Positions 12,536 through 23,819 of a DNA stretch of 64,000 nt are shown here, piece by piece (the first letter of the stretch is position 1; the number at the start of each line of letters is the position of its first letter). The stretch covers positions 13,192,214-13,256,213 of the forward strand of contig OY365807.1 of the NCBI GenBank assembly GCA_959347315.1, given 5' to 3'. The stretch is from Bimastos eiseni. Its lineage: Eukaryota > Annelida > Clitellata > Crassiclitellata > Lumbricidae. The notes beneath the pieces were generated by a model, which was not told the DNA's origin, searched no databases, and saw nothing but the letters and a program-made list of their open reading frames with translations. The translations under genes and the position numbers were made by a program.

Positions 12536-13605
12536 CCTCCAATGCTCTCACCATCCCTAACCTCCAATATTATCACCATCCCTCACCTCCAGTGCTCTCA
12601 TCCTCCTTACCTCCAATACTCTCACCATCCCTTCCTCCAATACTCTCACTAACCGTAACCTACAATGCTCTCACCCTCCCTTACCTCCGATACTTTCACC
12701 ATCCCTCACCTCCAGTGCTCTCACCCTCCTTACCTCCAATACTCTCACCATCCCTTCCTCCAATACTCTCACTAACCGTAACCTACAATGCTCTCACCCT
12801 CCCTTACCTCCGATACTTTCACCATCCCTCACCTCCAGTGCTCTCACCCTCCTTACCTCCAATACTCTCACCATCCCTCACCTCCAGTGCTCTCACCCTC
12901 CTTACCTCCAATACTCTCACCATCCCTCACCTCCAGTGCTCTCACCCTCCTTACCTCCAATACTCTCACCATCCCTCACCTCCAGTGCTCTCACCCTCCT
13001 TACCTCCAATGCTTTCACCATCCCTTCCTCCAATACTCTCACTAACCGTAACCTACAATGCTATCACCCTATCGTATTCCGATACTCTTTCCTACCTTAC
13101 CTCCTTTACTCTCACTCTCCCTCAGCTCCATTACTCTCACCCTCCCTTCCCTCCAATACTCTCACCATCACTTACATGTACATCCAATGTTCTCACCCTC
13201 CCTTATCTCCGATACCTCATCTTCCCTTACCTACAATACTCTCACCCTCCCTAGCCTCCAATACTCTCACTCTCCCTATCAGGCTATCATCCAATACTCT
13301 CACCAACCCTAACCTACAATGCTCTCACCCTCCTTTACATTCGATACTTTCACCATCTCTCACCTTACTTCCAATGCTATCACCCTACCGATACTCTTCC
13401 CTACCTTACCTACTTTACTCTCACCCTCCCTCAGCTCCATTACTCTCACTCTCCCTAACCTCCAATGCACTCACCCTCCCTCACCTCCTTTACTCTCACT
13501 CTTCCTCACCCTTTCTTATTTCCAATACTCTCAGCCTCCCTCACCTCAAATAATGTAACCCCATACCTCCAATATGCTCGCCCTCCCTTACCTCCAATGC
13601 AAGTA
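12536..13605. repeat. C/T-rich minisatellite with higher-order structure
   Basis: The basic unit is about 25 bp, such as CTCTCACCCTCCCTTACCTC followed by CAATA. Near the left end a 123-bp higher-order unit repeats, with the same landmark at 12602, 12725 and 12848. After that a roughly 50-bp dimer takes over, and the right half is more degenerate. The Ser/Pro/Leu-rich frames of up to 220 codons on the plus strand are translations of this satellite. Confidence 0.9.
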
Positions 13606-14113
13606 TTGGTATTGAGTTCGCTGACAGGCTATAAAAAAGGATCGCGAATTCGCGATACACATGCGGTACTAGCAAAATAAAACCCATGTGGCGACAGAAG
13701 ATGAGGGAGCGGGTATACACCTAACTGGGGCAAGAGATAATAGCGGGAACGAGCATTAGGCTTAATCATTATGCCTCTGTATTCATACTAAGGATTGTTG
13801 ATTGAAATAGGTATATAGACCAACTAAAACATGGAACATAATCATGATAAGACAGATAGTAAGTATATTTATAGTCGAAACTTGATTTAAAGGCATTTAG
13901 CTAAAACTGCATAATGTAGGGTTGGGCATTTATAACAAAACTTCACTAACTTCAAATGGTTTGTCTGTTATAATTTATAACATCCGGGCAAATCGCGAAA
14001 GCTTCTCGATATGGTATACTGAATATAATATAGATGGCGTGCACTGAAAATGGCGATGGCAAAGAATGATCACAATTTCATGACGTCCATTCTCAAGCGT
14101 AGTCTATGGTAGG
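13606..14113. other. No gene recognised
   Basis: This is unique AT-rich sequence between the minisatellite and the stop codon of the 209-codon reading frame. It could hold that gene's 3' untranslated region, but I see no clear signal. Confidence 0.5.
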
Positions 14114-14743
14114 CTATCTTGACTCCGTAATCGGTTGGTGCGCTAGGCCTAAGCGTAGTTTCCTTACACGTTGATTCGTTTTACTTAGTGCCACGACACC
14201 CTCTCTACTGAATGGGTACGAATATCTGGGCGATGAGTCTCTTGGAACAGACGATATCAAACTTCCATGATTCTGCAACTTTATCTGGTCCACTCGTTCT
14301 TCGGACGGGTTGGGCATATTTTCTGCCTGAACGGCTACTGCATCCGTAAGCGTTGACGACTTTCGACGAAGCATTGAAGACTTCCGAAGTGTTGAAGACT
14401 CTCGAGCAGAATCTCGTATTTCCGCCACCGGAAGCGCTTCGACGTCATTGCTGACACGTGGCATGTTCTCGTAAATTTCCAGCAAACGGTATATAAGTAT
14501 GTCAGTCGTGTAATCGAGTACACCAGGCAGTTGTCCGGCCTGTGACAACCGAGACAACTGTTTCTCTAGTCGTGCAACGGCTAGCAGAACCTCTGTCGAA
14601 TAAATAAAACTGAAAGTGCTTAGATTTTTCAGCTGTCTCTTTTTATTCGTAGATCCGCTAGATCCTGAGTTAGTCATTTTTAAGCTGGGCCTCGAATGAA
14701 CTGCAGATGCATTGGGTTTCGAATCAGTTCGCTTGCTACTCAT
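14114..14743 (-). CDS. 209-residue protein of unknown family
   Basis: A single uninterrupted frame starts at an ATG at 14743 and ends with TAG. It is more GC-rich than its surroundings and is not repetitive, which favours a real exon. Residues 1-40 are basic and Ser/Thr/Asn-rich. Residues about 45-95 form a probable amphipathic helical region (a VLLAVARLEKQLSRL segment, then DYTTDILIYRLLEIYENM). The C-terminal half is Ser-rich with an RRKSS motif that fits a basophilic-kinase site. There is no signal peptide or membrane span. I do not recognise the family. It could be a complete intronless gene or one exon of a larger one, and chance openness is not excluded. Confidence 0.5.
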   Translation of the reverse strand: MSSKRTDSKPNASAVHSRPSLKMTNSGSSGSTNKKRQLKNLSTFSFIYSTEVLLAVARLEKQLSRLSQAGQLPGVLDYTTDILIYRLLEIYENMPRVSNDVEALPVAEIRDSARESSTLRKSSMLRRKSSTLTDAVAVQAENMPNPSEERVDQIKLQNHGSLISSVPRDSSPRYSYPFSREGVVALSKTNQRVRKLRLGLAHQPITESR

Positions 14744-17291
14744 TATACATTACAGATGAGCTCAAACCGAGAGACAAAATGTCCGATAGTAGAAATAGAC
14801 CTGCCTCGTCCACCCTGTGAGTAAATAATGATCGTTGTTTCTTTATTTCGTCAAAGTACCGAAGCCGTTCAAAGCCGTGTCAAAACCCACACAAATCGAA
14901 GCATAGACCTATATTAAGCGAAGCTTAATAATGATAATCCGTGCTGACCTTCACCGCAGTCGCAAAAGGTTACGCATTTCTGCCGAACCGTGAGTTCCTT
15001 CGCAGTTTAACAACTGACTTATGCCTACTATGTCTGACACTAGTAGCAGTAATTTATTTATAAAAAATTGGTTACAACATAATTATAATCTAGGCCTATA
15101 GGCCTATTCTTGCAGATCATGATCACTGCTTCAACAATAACTACACTAATCACAGAAGTTGAGTCACACGATGCAAGCCTGCATGATAACCAGACGGACG
15201 TCAACTGGCACATAAACGTCACTAGTCCCGCGTAAAAACAAAATACACAAAGCATTCGAAATCGATTTTTAAATATTTGGTAACCATGACGATACTATAT
15301 TGAAAATAGGCTTTTGTCGTCAATTAACTAGGCTACACAAAATGGGGCTAAATCAATATCCAATGGCCAGAGACGTGATCCGGAAAGTGGGGAGGAGTGC
15401 TTCTCTGGGTACTATTGAACTTAATTAGTCGTGTTTTCCTACATTTTCACGCATATGCCTACACAGCTAATTCGTTAATTTGTGATTGAACCCGTATATA
15501 CGCCTTAGGTAAATACCCATATAACCGGTCCACTTCCATGCACTATATATATATACATATATATATATATGCCATTCTCATTGTTGATCAGCGTGTGTGA
15601 TGCATATATATATATATATATATATGCATCACACATCAACAATGAGGATGGCAAACCAAAACACTTTTTGAATTAATGTCAATGTAATTTTCATAACTTC
15701 CATCACGAAATATAAAAAAGTTAGATATATATTAAGCTATAGATATATGTACAAAAAACACAATGATATATCTAACTCTACTTATTGGGATGGCCACAGG
15801 GCCTTACTTGGGGGAGGGGCCATGTCCTCCTTGGGCCACTCTAGGAACCGCCACTGGTCAGAAGTTTTTGAGGAGGCGATACTAATTTCTAGCAGATGAC
15901 CAATAGAAGAGCCTGAAGCAGATGATACAATTATAGACTGACTGGTTGATTTGGCAATGAAGGCGGAGTCACCGAAAAAGTGTGGAATGGATTATTGGTC
16001 CTTCTGCGTGTTGTTCCATGGTAGTTGCGGTGCTGGCCTTGAAAATTGGGCCTACGAAATTTTAGACTGTAATTTAAAAGCAAAATGAAAACAGATCGTT
16101 TTTAAACAGGAAATGTTCAATTCTAGTCCTATATGGAAATCCGTTAATATATATTAGCTATATTATGAGTCTCGAAAACATCAATAGGGCATAATAAGTA
16201 TGCTCTGACGAAGTTGAAAATATCATTCTATTTACAAATTATTTGGTTGAATATTTTCATTTCCTTTATTTCGTTGAAAATTGTTGTTGAAATATTTTTA
16301 GTGATTTTTTTATCTTTCTTTTGGTACACAATTGTTTTTTTCTTCCATGCAGCGCCGCCACTACTCCTTGGGGTTCAATGTCTCAAAAAGTCAAGCTGCG
16401 TAGGACAAGCAAGATGAAACAGATGTTCTTAGGTTTAGCTGTGAAATACGGAGAACTGAAAGAAATCAGAGGATGCAAAAAACTACGGAGTGTCACAAAA
16501 TGCGAGAGTGAGAGATAATCGGAATAATAGTAGGCCTACGCACATGTAATTTTCTACGTACCTATAGGCCCCTGAATGCTCGAGTGGCAGATATTGGGTA
16601 CGTACTTTGTATAATTATATCTATAGTCACATTTTGCAAGCGTATATATATATACATATATACACGTATATATACATATATATTGACGTCGATAATAAGC
16701 CTAGACCATTAATCACTAGATAAAAAATCACTAGACCAGATTTGGTTCCTCAACTATAAATCGCACCCTGCTTCACTGCGCACTGCATTAAGTCTATTCA
16801 CATGGCGGCGCCAAACAATTTGTCCAACAGGAATAACGACCAATCCTATATGAAGCATTATAGCTCAATGAAACTGATTTCATATTTTTCCATCGACGAT
16901 GCCTTGGTGCTGCAAGTCATAGAGAAAGCGGAATAATTCCCGGCTCGGTGGTTCTGGAAACCAATTCAATTTGAATAATATTAATTCCACATTCACTGCG
17001 GTTAAGCGAATACGCCAGATTGCATGAAAAGCAAGCGAGTGAAGTGTGTGCAAAGTACAATGTGTTTGTATGTGTGAATGCACTTGTATATATGTAAACG
17101 TAGGTCTATGTCTATACTATCGTTACATTAATTAACTCAAAAGGCGCTAAATAAACGCAAAGTATGAATTGTGAGTAGGCCTATGTACATGTTTTATGTG
17201 TTCTTTCTACAGAGCACTTTGTTGATGCCACTCGGAGGAATCATTCATATCTTTTCAATTCTCCTATCAAATGCACCGCACCATATGTTCC
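14744..17291. other. No gene recognised between the unknown ORF and the innexin
   Basis: The interval contains an AT hairpin (15571-15652), a TA-rich microsatellite near 16640-16685 and scattered GTAGGCCTA-like words. The short open frames lack family similarity. The right end probably includes the innexin 3' untranslated region. Confidence 0.5.
15571..15652. repeat. Long inverted repeat (hairpin) around a TA core
   Basis: The left arm starts GCCATTCTCATTGTTGAT and continues GTGTGATGCATATATATA. The right arm is its reverse complement with one mismatch, and the left arm carries six extra bases (CAGCGT) in the middle. The TA tract forms the tip. It could be a foldback element remnant or a recombination product. 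Confidence 0.85.
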
Positions 17292-17967
17292 CTACTCGAC
17301 ACTCTTCCTCAGGACGAGAGTTTCCGAGTTGGGATCCGGATAGCTTTCCCGTCGACTGCCACCGTCGTTGTCCTTGGCGACCTTCTCCTTCTCCCTCCAG
17401 AAATTCCAGAGGGCACAGATGACCTCCGTCGTTGTGATGTTGCTTGTGTTGTGCGCGATCAGGCGTAACAGGAAGGCTCCGTCCTGCTGAAGGTACTTGA
17501 CGGTGAATCGCTCTACCATGTCGGCGCTCATTTCGTGCGGCAACTGGCGTCCGACCAAAAGGTGATTGCGAACGAACTTGATCTGATCAGAGACGAAGAT
17601 GGCACGAACGAGCCAGACGACGAAACTGACGATGCTAAGCAGAGCGACAAGAAGCATCCAGAACCAGAGGAAGAGGTAGATCTTCTCGTTGTAGAGGTTG
17701 ATGGGGAGAACGCACTGGACCGTGTACTTCTGGGTGTTGCCGAGGTCCTGGCCGCGAATCTTGAAGTCGCAGAGCGTGACCCTTGGGAAGGCGACGTAGC
17801 TGTCCTCCGTCCAGTCGTTCTTGGCGACGATGTCACGCATTACGTCATACCCAAACGTGTTGTATTTCGTTCCGAGGATGTAGTTCAACACGAACAGCTG
17901 ACCGATCACGTTTGCAATGTAGCAGATCTTCGAGAAAAGGAACAAGATCAACAGGTAGACGCCCGAC
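17292..17967 (-). CDS. Innexin exon 2 (coding)
   Basis: The acceptor reads CTCACAG/GTCGGG and continues the frame as SRR-SGVYLLILFLFSK. The exon encodes spans 3 and 4, extracellular loop 2 with its two cysteines, and the C-terminal tail, ending in TAG at 17294-17292. The plus-strand frame of 151 codons in the same place is antisense shadow. Confidence 0.95.
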
Positions 17968-18595
17968 CTGTGAGGACGTCAACGAAATAACATATTTACC
18001 TGTATATGGGATAATAGGATATTCATTTTAACATCGTGTCACGTGTCATTGTTGTCACGCAGTACATTCCACTCCTGCCGATTTAGTTGTTGTCGTCATC
18101 ATCATCATGGACGTCAGCGACATTAACGCGCATAGGCGTCTTAATTAATCATCTTGATTCTGCACCTAATAGCTGTGCTATTCCTCCTCCTCCTCCTCCT
18201 CCTCCTCCTCCTCCTATTTGTTTACATAATCGTGTGGCGACTTCGTGATCAAACGCCCAATGCAAGGTCACCTTGGTGCGAATTTGAATTTTATTTCTGT
18301 TTCGCGGACAATTCCAATTTTTCGATCAAATTTGTGCCCATACACATGTATGACTCATGAGGATTCTAATTATTCACTTCTATCGAGCCGAGTTAATTCA
18401 GTTTCTGGAAGAATGGCCTTCTTTTAAAATAAACTGCATTGGGAACAACTGATGGTTGTAACTCGAAAGACGGTCGACAATAATTGTCCGGTTTCTCAAT
18501 TGAATGCTGTATGGAGTTCACCAAATCGACGATCGTCGATCCCTATTCATCACCTCAGACCTGGCTGGTTCCACGCTTTCGTACACCCATATCAC

Positions 18596-18690
<95 letters not shown>

Positions 18691-19366
18691 GTATGATCAT
18701 GTTCATTATCATGATCATCATCATCATCATCATCATGATCATAGTGTCCGTTGATGGCGAAGGCGGCAAGGCTCTTTACCTTCTGCTGATGACGCGGTGT
18801 CCGATGGCCGTGAATACGTTCCTGGGACTGCAGCAGTCGACGTCCGTTCGTTGCCTTCGATTGACCAGAAAGCGATCGATAAGATTGGTCATCAGGAGCT
18901 GAAGGTCATCGTACGTCTCTCCATTCTCCACCAACATCATCGTATGCACCGTGTGTAGGATGTTATCCGAGTCGACCCCCGCCTTGCTGTTCAGCGCGTG
19001 CCAGACGAGAGACGGGACGTAGAACAGCACGGCTTGTCCTAACAGTATGAAAGGGATCCACTGATAGTAGGGTACCATCTGACGGAACTCGTTGCCCTCC
19101 TCGCGGGGTATCTCGTCCTCCCACGGCAGGTAGTAGGTATTCTTCACCCAGCAGTAGTGCGTCGTGAACTTGGTGTGGGCGTCCGTGAAGTGAACAGGGG
19201 CCCAGCAGGTGATGGGATTGCGAACGTACTGGTTCATGCTGACGAGAACGGCGAAGACGATGAGGAGGACGACTGTGTAGCGTGAACTCAGACGGTCCAC
19301 GAAGTCGTCGTCGTTTGCCCCGCGGGTCTTAGAGGTACCGGAAACGAGGTCGGCCAGTTTGTCCAT
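17292..19366 (-). CDS. Innexin (gap-junction channel protein), complete two-exon gene
   Basis: The gene joins 19366-18780 and 17967-17292 across an 812-bp GT-AG intron with an AG/G split arginine codon, giving 420 residues, a normal innexin length. Innexins form hexameric gap junctions and hemichannels in the plasma membrane. The N-terminus (DDDFVDRLSSRYT at about 19-31) is typical. The four membrane spans are near residues 31-49, 105-124, 200-222 and 292-320. Each extracellular loop has the expected two cysteines (Cys54/Cys72 and Cys262/Cys281). The signature YYQWIPFILLGQA at residues 100-112 defines the family. The cytoplasmic tail is short and charged. I do not assign a subfamily because innexins have radiated independently in each phylum. 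Confidence 0.96.
18591..18742. repeat. (ATC)n/(GAT)n microsatellite in the innexin intron
   Basis: About 100 bp of nearly pure ATC triplets is followed by interrupted GATCAT-type repeats, ending about 40 bp from the exon 1 donor site. A second short (TCC)n run lies at about 18180-18215 in the same intron. The poly-His, poly-Ile and poly-Met frames here are artefacts of the repeat. Confidence 0.97.
18780..19366 (-). CDS. Innexin exon 1 (coding)
   Basis: It encodes residues 1-195 plus two bases of codon 196. The start is the ATG at 19366-19364, preceded by GGATC and giving the family-typical MDKL start. The donor reads AGAAG/GTAAAG. The exon carries span 1, extracellular loop 1, the YYQW signature with span 2, and most of the cytoplasmic loop. 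Confidence 0.95.
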
Positions 19367-21410
19367 GATCCTGGTTCCGTCGAAAGTAAGGAAGGAAAGG
19401 AATCACGGATCACAGACGCAGTGAAGGAGTCAACTGAACGAAAGGAACAAACACATCCATAACAAATAACTTAATAATAATAAATAGGAAATTATTCCCT
19501 GTTGGCATCCTAATATCAAGCCCACGTATAAGAAGATTTATATTCTCATATGGAACCCGCATACGGTCCAAATGGGACCATCAATTGTCCATGAAAATGT
19601 AGTAGCCTAATTTTGGGCCTATTATTATTAGTGCATATAATTGTTGTTAGTTATTGATATTATATATGTAAAACACTCTAACCTGATCAAATATGTCTAA
19701 TCCGCAGCTGGTAGCCAATGTGCAAAACATTTATTGCTCGTATGTAATATATTTTTAAACTGTATTTAACTCTTTAAGCGTATGTTAGATTATGTAACCT
19801 AAAAAGTGATTAGCAATTGGTCATCAAAGAATATACTTACTTACTCATTTCAGTCTATCCAAACTATTTGCCTTTGCTTTTGGCATTAATCTTGGAAATA
19901 ACACAGCAAGAAAAAAGTTCAAGAGAACAAGAGTGAATTGTTAAATATAAAGAAGTCTTCTGTATGCGTTTTAAGAAGGCGTAACATAATTATCTGTGGT
20001 CTATTATAATTATGAATGTATTGATACATGAAACAAAGCGGTATAACATGAGAGCTATCACGAATGTCATGAACAAGCGAATGACGACAACATTAATAAT
20101 GCAGCGACAACACGTGCAACAGCAGCAATGCAACAGCGAATCGTAATCTCCAAACTTCTAAAGCGCCATTTGAAAGGCGAGCGCAGGGCACCAGCTTATC
20201 CACGAGCGCTGACAAATGCAACATAAGCAGTGCAACAACAAATGCAGCAGTTGGGCCTATTAATGGCGTTGCAAAGACAACAATGAACAACAATAATCGT
20301 AATCGTAATCTCCAAATTTCTAAAACGCCACTTGAAAGCCAAGCGTAGGGCACCAGCAACAAAATAAGAGCTCAGTGTGGAGAAAATTAATAAAATTCAT
20401 TGAGACACATGAAAACAAACCGATCGAGAGCCCAACGAAGGAAAAACGAACAGTGGCAAGAACAACCAAAAGTACACGTACATCACCGCAGCAACGACGA
20501 CGTCACCCATCGGCCCAATTGAAAGAGAAGAGATCTAAAGTAGACTCACCGCCGCGGCACAACACTCAGTCCCTTCAGTATGCTCACTCAGTCGTTTGCG
20601 GAGATTCCTCTCATTCGCTGTCATAAATGTCAGGCGTTGATCTCCGAACTAAAAAGTCAGCTTTCGCATATATTAGACTGCGCAAGCACCAGTAGGAATC
20701 CGATCCAAACGACGCCATTGGATACGGCGCCGGTGTCGTTTGCAGTGGTCGCCCAGCTCAAGCCACCAACTCTCCATCTACCACCCCACATCGGCGTATT
20801 TGAGGCCTTGCCCACACCCCCTCCCCACCTCTCCACAGTCCATCCGCGCAACAGGACATCAATGCAACAGCGTTAATAACGTGTAAGACTAGCTCCAGTC
20901 GATTGGTCATCGATCGCGTGCGTTGGTCCGCTGCCCCCATCCGGTTCGAACAGGTCGAAACCGGTCGTCAACTAAGCTTCAGCGACTGTTTAATGTGCTT
21001 CGTTCAGTTTCTGGCTCAGGTAGACATGGGGACGACGCACAGGCAGACATAAGCTAAGTGCGATTTTTTTGAGTGGGGTGGTAATTAAGGGATATGTCTC
21101 CCTCGCAACTCGCTTACATTGGCGGCTCTACAGAGGGGCCAATGCGGCAAAGCCCCACCAGCTGGGTCTGTATCCCCTTCAAATCTGAATCCACTTTCAG
21201 TTTTGAAGAAGCAAGGCATTCAAGTGACCCTTCTGGCAGATATATACCCCCTAACTGGCCCCCTTTTGGAAAAGCTTAGAGCCACCACGTCCAGCCCGTA
21301 TAGCCTACCTTTGCCGAGCAACACAGTTTATGACGACTTCTAATGTCGCGACCTCTGACTAGAAGGAAGCAGACCTCCATCCATCGCTGCTCCATCAAGT
21401 CACACGTGGG
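19367..21410. other. Innexin upstream region and unassigned sequence
   Basis: The part adjoining 19366 should contain the innexin promoter and 5' untranslated region, but I can place no TATA box or initiator with confidence. A diverged direct repeat of about 55 bp occurs at 20141-20195 and 20303-20357. Two overlapping plus-strand frames of 83 and 98 codons (20375-20876) have a CHKC motif followed by a possible zinc-ligand His and Cys. They may be a decayed mobile-element ORF1, but the evidence is thin. Confidence 0.4.
20141..20357. repeat. Direct repeat of about 55 bp, two diverged copies
   Basis: TCGTAATCTCCAAACTTCTA and the following bases, through AGGGCACCAGC, occur at 20141-20195 and with about eight substitutions at 20303-20357, 162 bp apart. 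The intervening sequence is not repeated. Its function is unknown. Confidence 0.8.
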
Positions 21411-21850
21411 CAGTGTTGTCCATAATACAAAAATTAAAGACCAAGACCGAGAGGTACAAGACCAAGACCGACACCGATGGTCCGAGACCAAGACCAAGAC
21501 CGATACTCTTTTTCATAAACAATTTAATTTATTAAGACGCTAAAACGGAATAACACGCTTAAACCATTAATTTTATTGCTGAAGAATAATAATCTTAATA
21601 ATGGACCAGACAGATTTCACCGACCACTCAGAACTTTTGTGGGTTCACCCCTTGGCATCGGCCCTGAGAATATCACACTATAAATTACTTACAGTATACG
21701 ACAGGTAAATACTTTAAGACATCTGAACAAGTAGATTAAAGTTCTGTTTGAATGGTGTGCTTGTACCACCCACAGACCTCGAAATTGTAGGTTAACAGCG
21801 ATTACACGTGACCGACCACATAAATACCAGATTGTTCCAAAAAACTAAAA
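21411..21850. mobile_element. GACCAAGACC-element, copy 1 (left part)
   Basis: It starts with a variable array of AAGACCAAGACC-type words, then a conserved body beginning AAACAATTTAATTTATTAAG. The body matches 48120-48440 closely. The right-hand array present in the 48-kb copy is missing, so this is a truncated copy. No coding region is seen. Confidence 0.75.
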
Positions 21851-22031
21851 TTTACATCCCTGGTCCGTATCCGCCACCGAAAAACACTTGTCAGAAATGT
21901 TCTTTTGTAATTTATTTAATGAGAATAGATCATTAGAATTAAAATACTAGTTCTAATATTATTGATGAATTTAGCTAAATTTGTTATATTAAAACTATTA
22001 TTGATGCACAATGTACATTTTATTAAGGTTC

Positions 22032-22357
22032 CCGTTCATTTCATCGCATTCATTCCGTCGCAGATCATTTTGTCGCAGATCATTTCGTCGCATTTCAAAA
22101 ACCACACCAACCCTAACCCTGATCATAAACGACCCTCACAACGCATAGCCAGACCTTAAACGACCCTCACCACGCTGCGCATAACCTAACCCTAACCGAC
22201 CCTCACCACGCATTACCTGACCCTAACCGACCCTCACCACGCATAACCTGACCCTAACCGACCCTCACCATGCTTAACCTGACCCTAACCAATATGCGAC
22301 GAAATGAATGCGACGAAGTGATCTGTGACGAAATGTGATCTGCGACGAAATGAACGG
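22032..22357. mobile_element. Foldback element with TCATTTCGTCGCA-repeat ends
   Basis: The left end CCGTTCATTTCATCGCATTC and the reverse complement of the right end (CCGTTCATTTCGTCGCAGAT) are inverted repeats of about 65 bp. Each is itself built of short direct repeats of CATTTCGTCGCAGAT. Between them are about five tandem units of about 32 bp, rich in CCCTAACCGACCCTCACCAC. No clear target duplication flanks it. The CCCTAA words resemble telomere repeats but belong to a longer unit. Confidence 0.8.
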
Positions 22358-22936
22358 TCACCTTTTGTCCAGTACTTCTGAGTACAAAATAAGAGTTATT
22401 TTATTGAAGATTATCTTATTTCATTTCGCATCATATCATATTTAACATTATTTAGTTTACGACTGTTTTAGTATGGGCCTAACTATAAGTCTATAATGTG
22501 CATTAATATGGCTTTTCAAAACCTGCGATTATTATCTGCTTCTGCAAAAAATATTTATTTTAAATCTTAGAATTTGTCTTGTGTACCAATTGGTGACAGC
22601 TGGCGTATCCCCAGGGTTACGCGTACCACCAGTTTAAAAACGCTGATGTGTTGTAGGCCTATAGAATTTACAGTATGGTGGATGGATGGGTAACCAGTGG
22701 GTAAGCGGGTCAGTAAAGTAGACAATAATATAGGCCAATGCACTACGCAGGCTTGTTACTTAGTTAGCAGATAGGGAGGAGGTCGATTGTGTAAGTACAA
22801 GCCTAAACAGATCGTCATGTGAAGCACTAGAATAATAAAAAATAAGTTACTGATATGACAGTTCAGTTCGGTAAAGCATATTTATACGCCAAATGGAATT
22901 AGAACCTGTGCTCTGACGATCCCTGTGATCTGTCGA

Positions 22937-23747
22937 GACATTTTCCCCTTGGACATTTGCCCCCTCCGGACATTTGACCCCGGACAATTACCCCGAACAT
23001 TTGACCCCCGGACAATTGCCCGCCCCCATTTTTGGTAGGAAATTGCCCCCTAGTGTGAAGTATGAACGGATGATGAAAAGTTATATACTTAACTGCCATT
23101 ATATAAAAATATCCAAACAAGCAACTAATTTTCGTGTCGTACAGGAGACAAAGTGAGTCCAGTTCTAAATATTTATTTATGTTGCTGAATGTATAAAATT
23201 AATACCGCATACAGTCCGTGACACGCCTTAATAAGCGGTGAGGGTCAGCTAGTAAGCTGCTACAGTTGGTCAACATACCGTTAGTGACGCGCGATAATCA
23301 TCTACCGTTAATAAAAGTGAGAGTGGGTGAATATCTCTATATAGATGATAATCTCAGAAGGTCAGCTAATCAGAAGCCATTATATATCACGTGATATCAA
23401 ATTGGCTTCTTGATTCGTCAACAAATTTTGCAGGTATTGGAACCGAACACGGAGAGTAATTAACAGATTTTGAAACCAAAGCAATATGTCAACCCTCTAA
23501 AAATAGATATATGACAGGGTCAGTAACACGTAGCCGACATGGACACATCCATGTGTCCATGTCATAAACATCACAAACATAATGTGCATACAATCATGCA
23601 TCAATATGCACACACATACTAGCATGCATATATAATTTGGGCGAGCTTATGGTCTACTCTGAGGGGGGAATTGTCCTAGTCGAGAGAAGCAATTGTCCTG
23701 GGGCAATTGTCCGGGGGCAAATGTCCGGAGGGTAAATGTGTGGCGGA
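22937..23747. mobile_element. Second foldback element with GGACATTTGCCCC-repeat ends
   Basis: The left end (about 22937-23052) contains alternating GGACATTTGCCCCC and GGACAATTGCCCC words. The right end (about 23664-23747) contains the same words in inverse orientation (GGGGCAATTGTCC, GGGGGCAAATGTCCGGA). The roughly 600-bp middle is AT-richer and non-coding. Its plan matches the neighbouring 22032-22357 element: inverted ends made of short direct repeats. The exact ends are uncertain. Confidence 0.65.
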
Positions 23748-23819
23748 CAGGCCACATGGCTTGACGGAATGATTTATTTAAAAAATCGGCTTGCCATAGC
23801 GTTATTTTAACGTGTATTT

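Noticed and set aside
12592..13680. Plus-strand frames of up to 220 codons, rich in Ser, Pro and Leu
   Set aside because: They are translations of the C/T minisatellite; all three frames are open for the same reason.
17535..17990. 151-codon plus-strand frame
   Set aside because: It is antisense to innexin exon 2, whose conserved motifs, cysteines and splice junction are on the minus strand.
18452..18902. Poly-His, poly-Ile, poly-Ser and poly-Met frames
   Set aside because: They come from the ATC/GAT microsatellite in the innexin intron.
22100..22300. Possible internal telomere tract (CCCTAA words)
   Set aside because: The words belong to a unit of about 32 bp inside a foldback element and are not a pure hexamer array.
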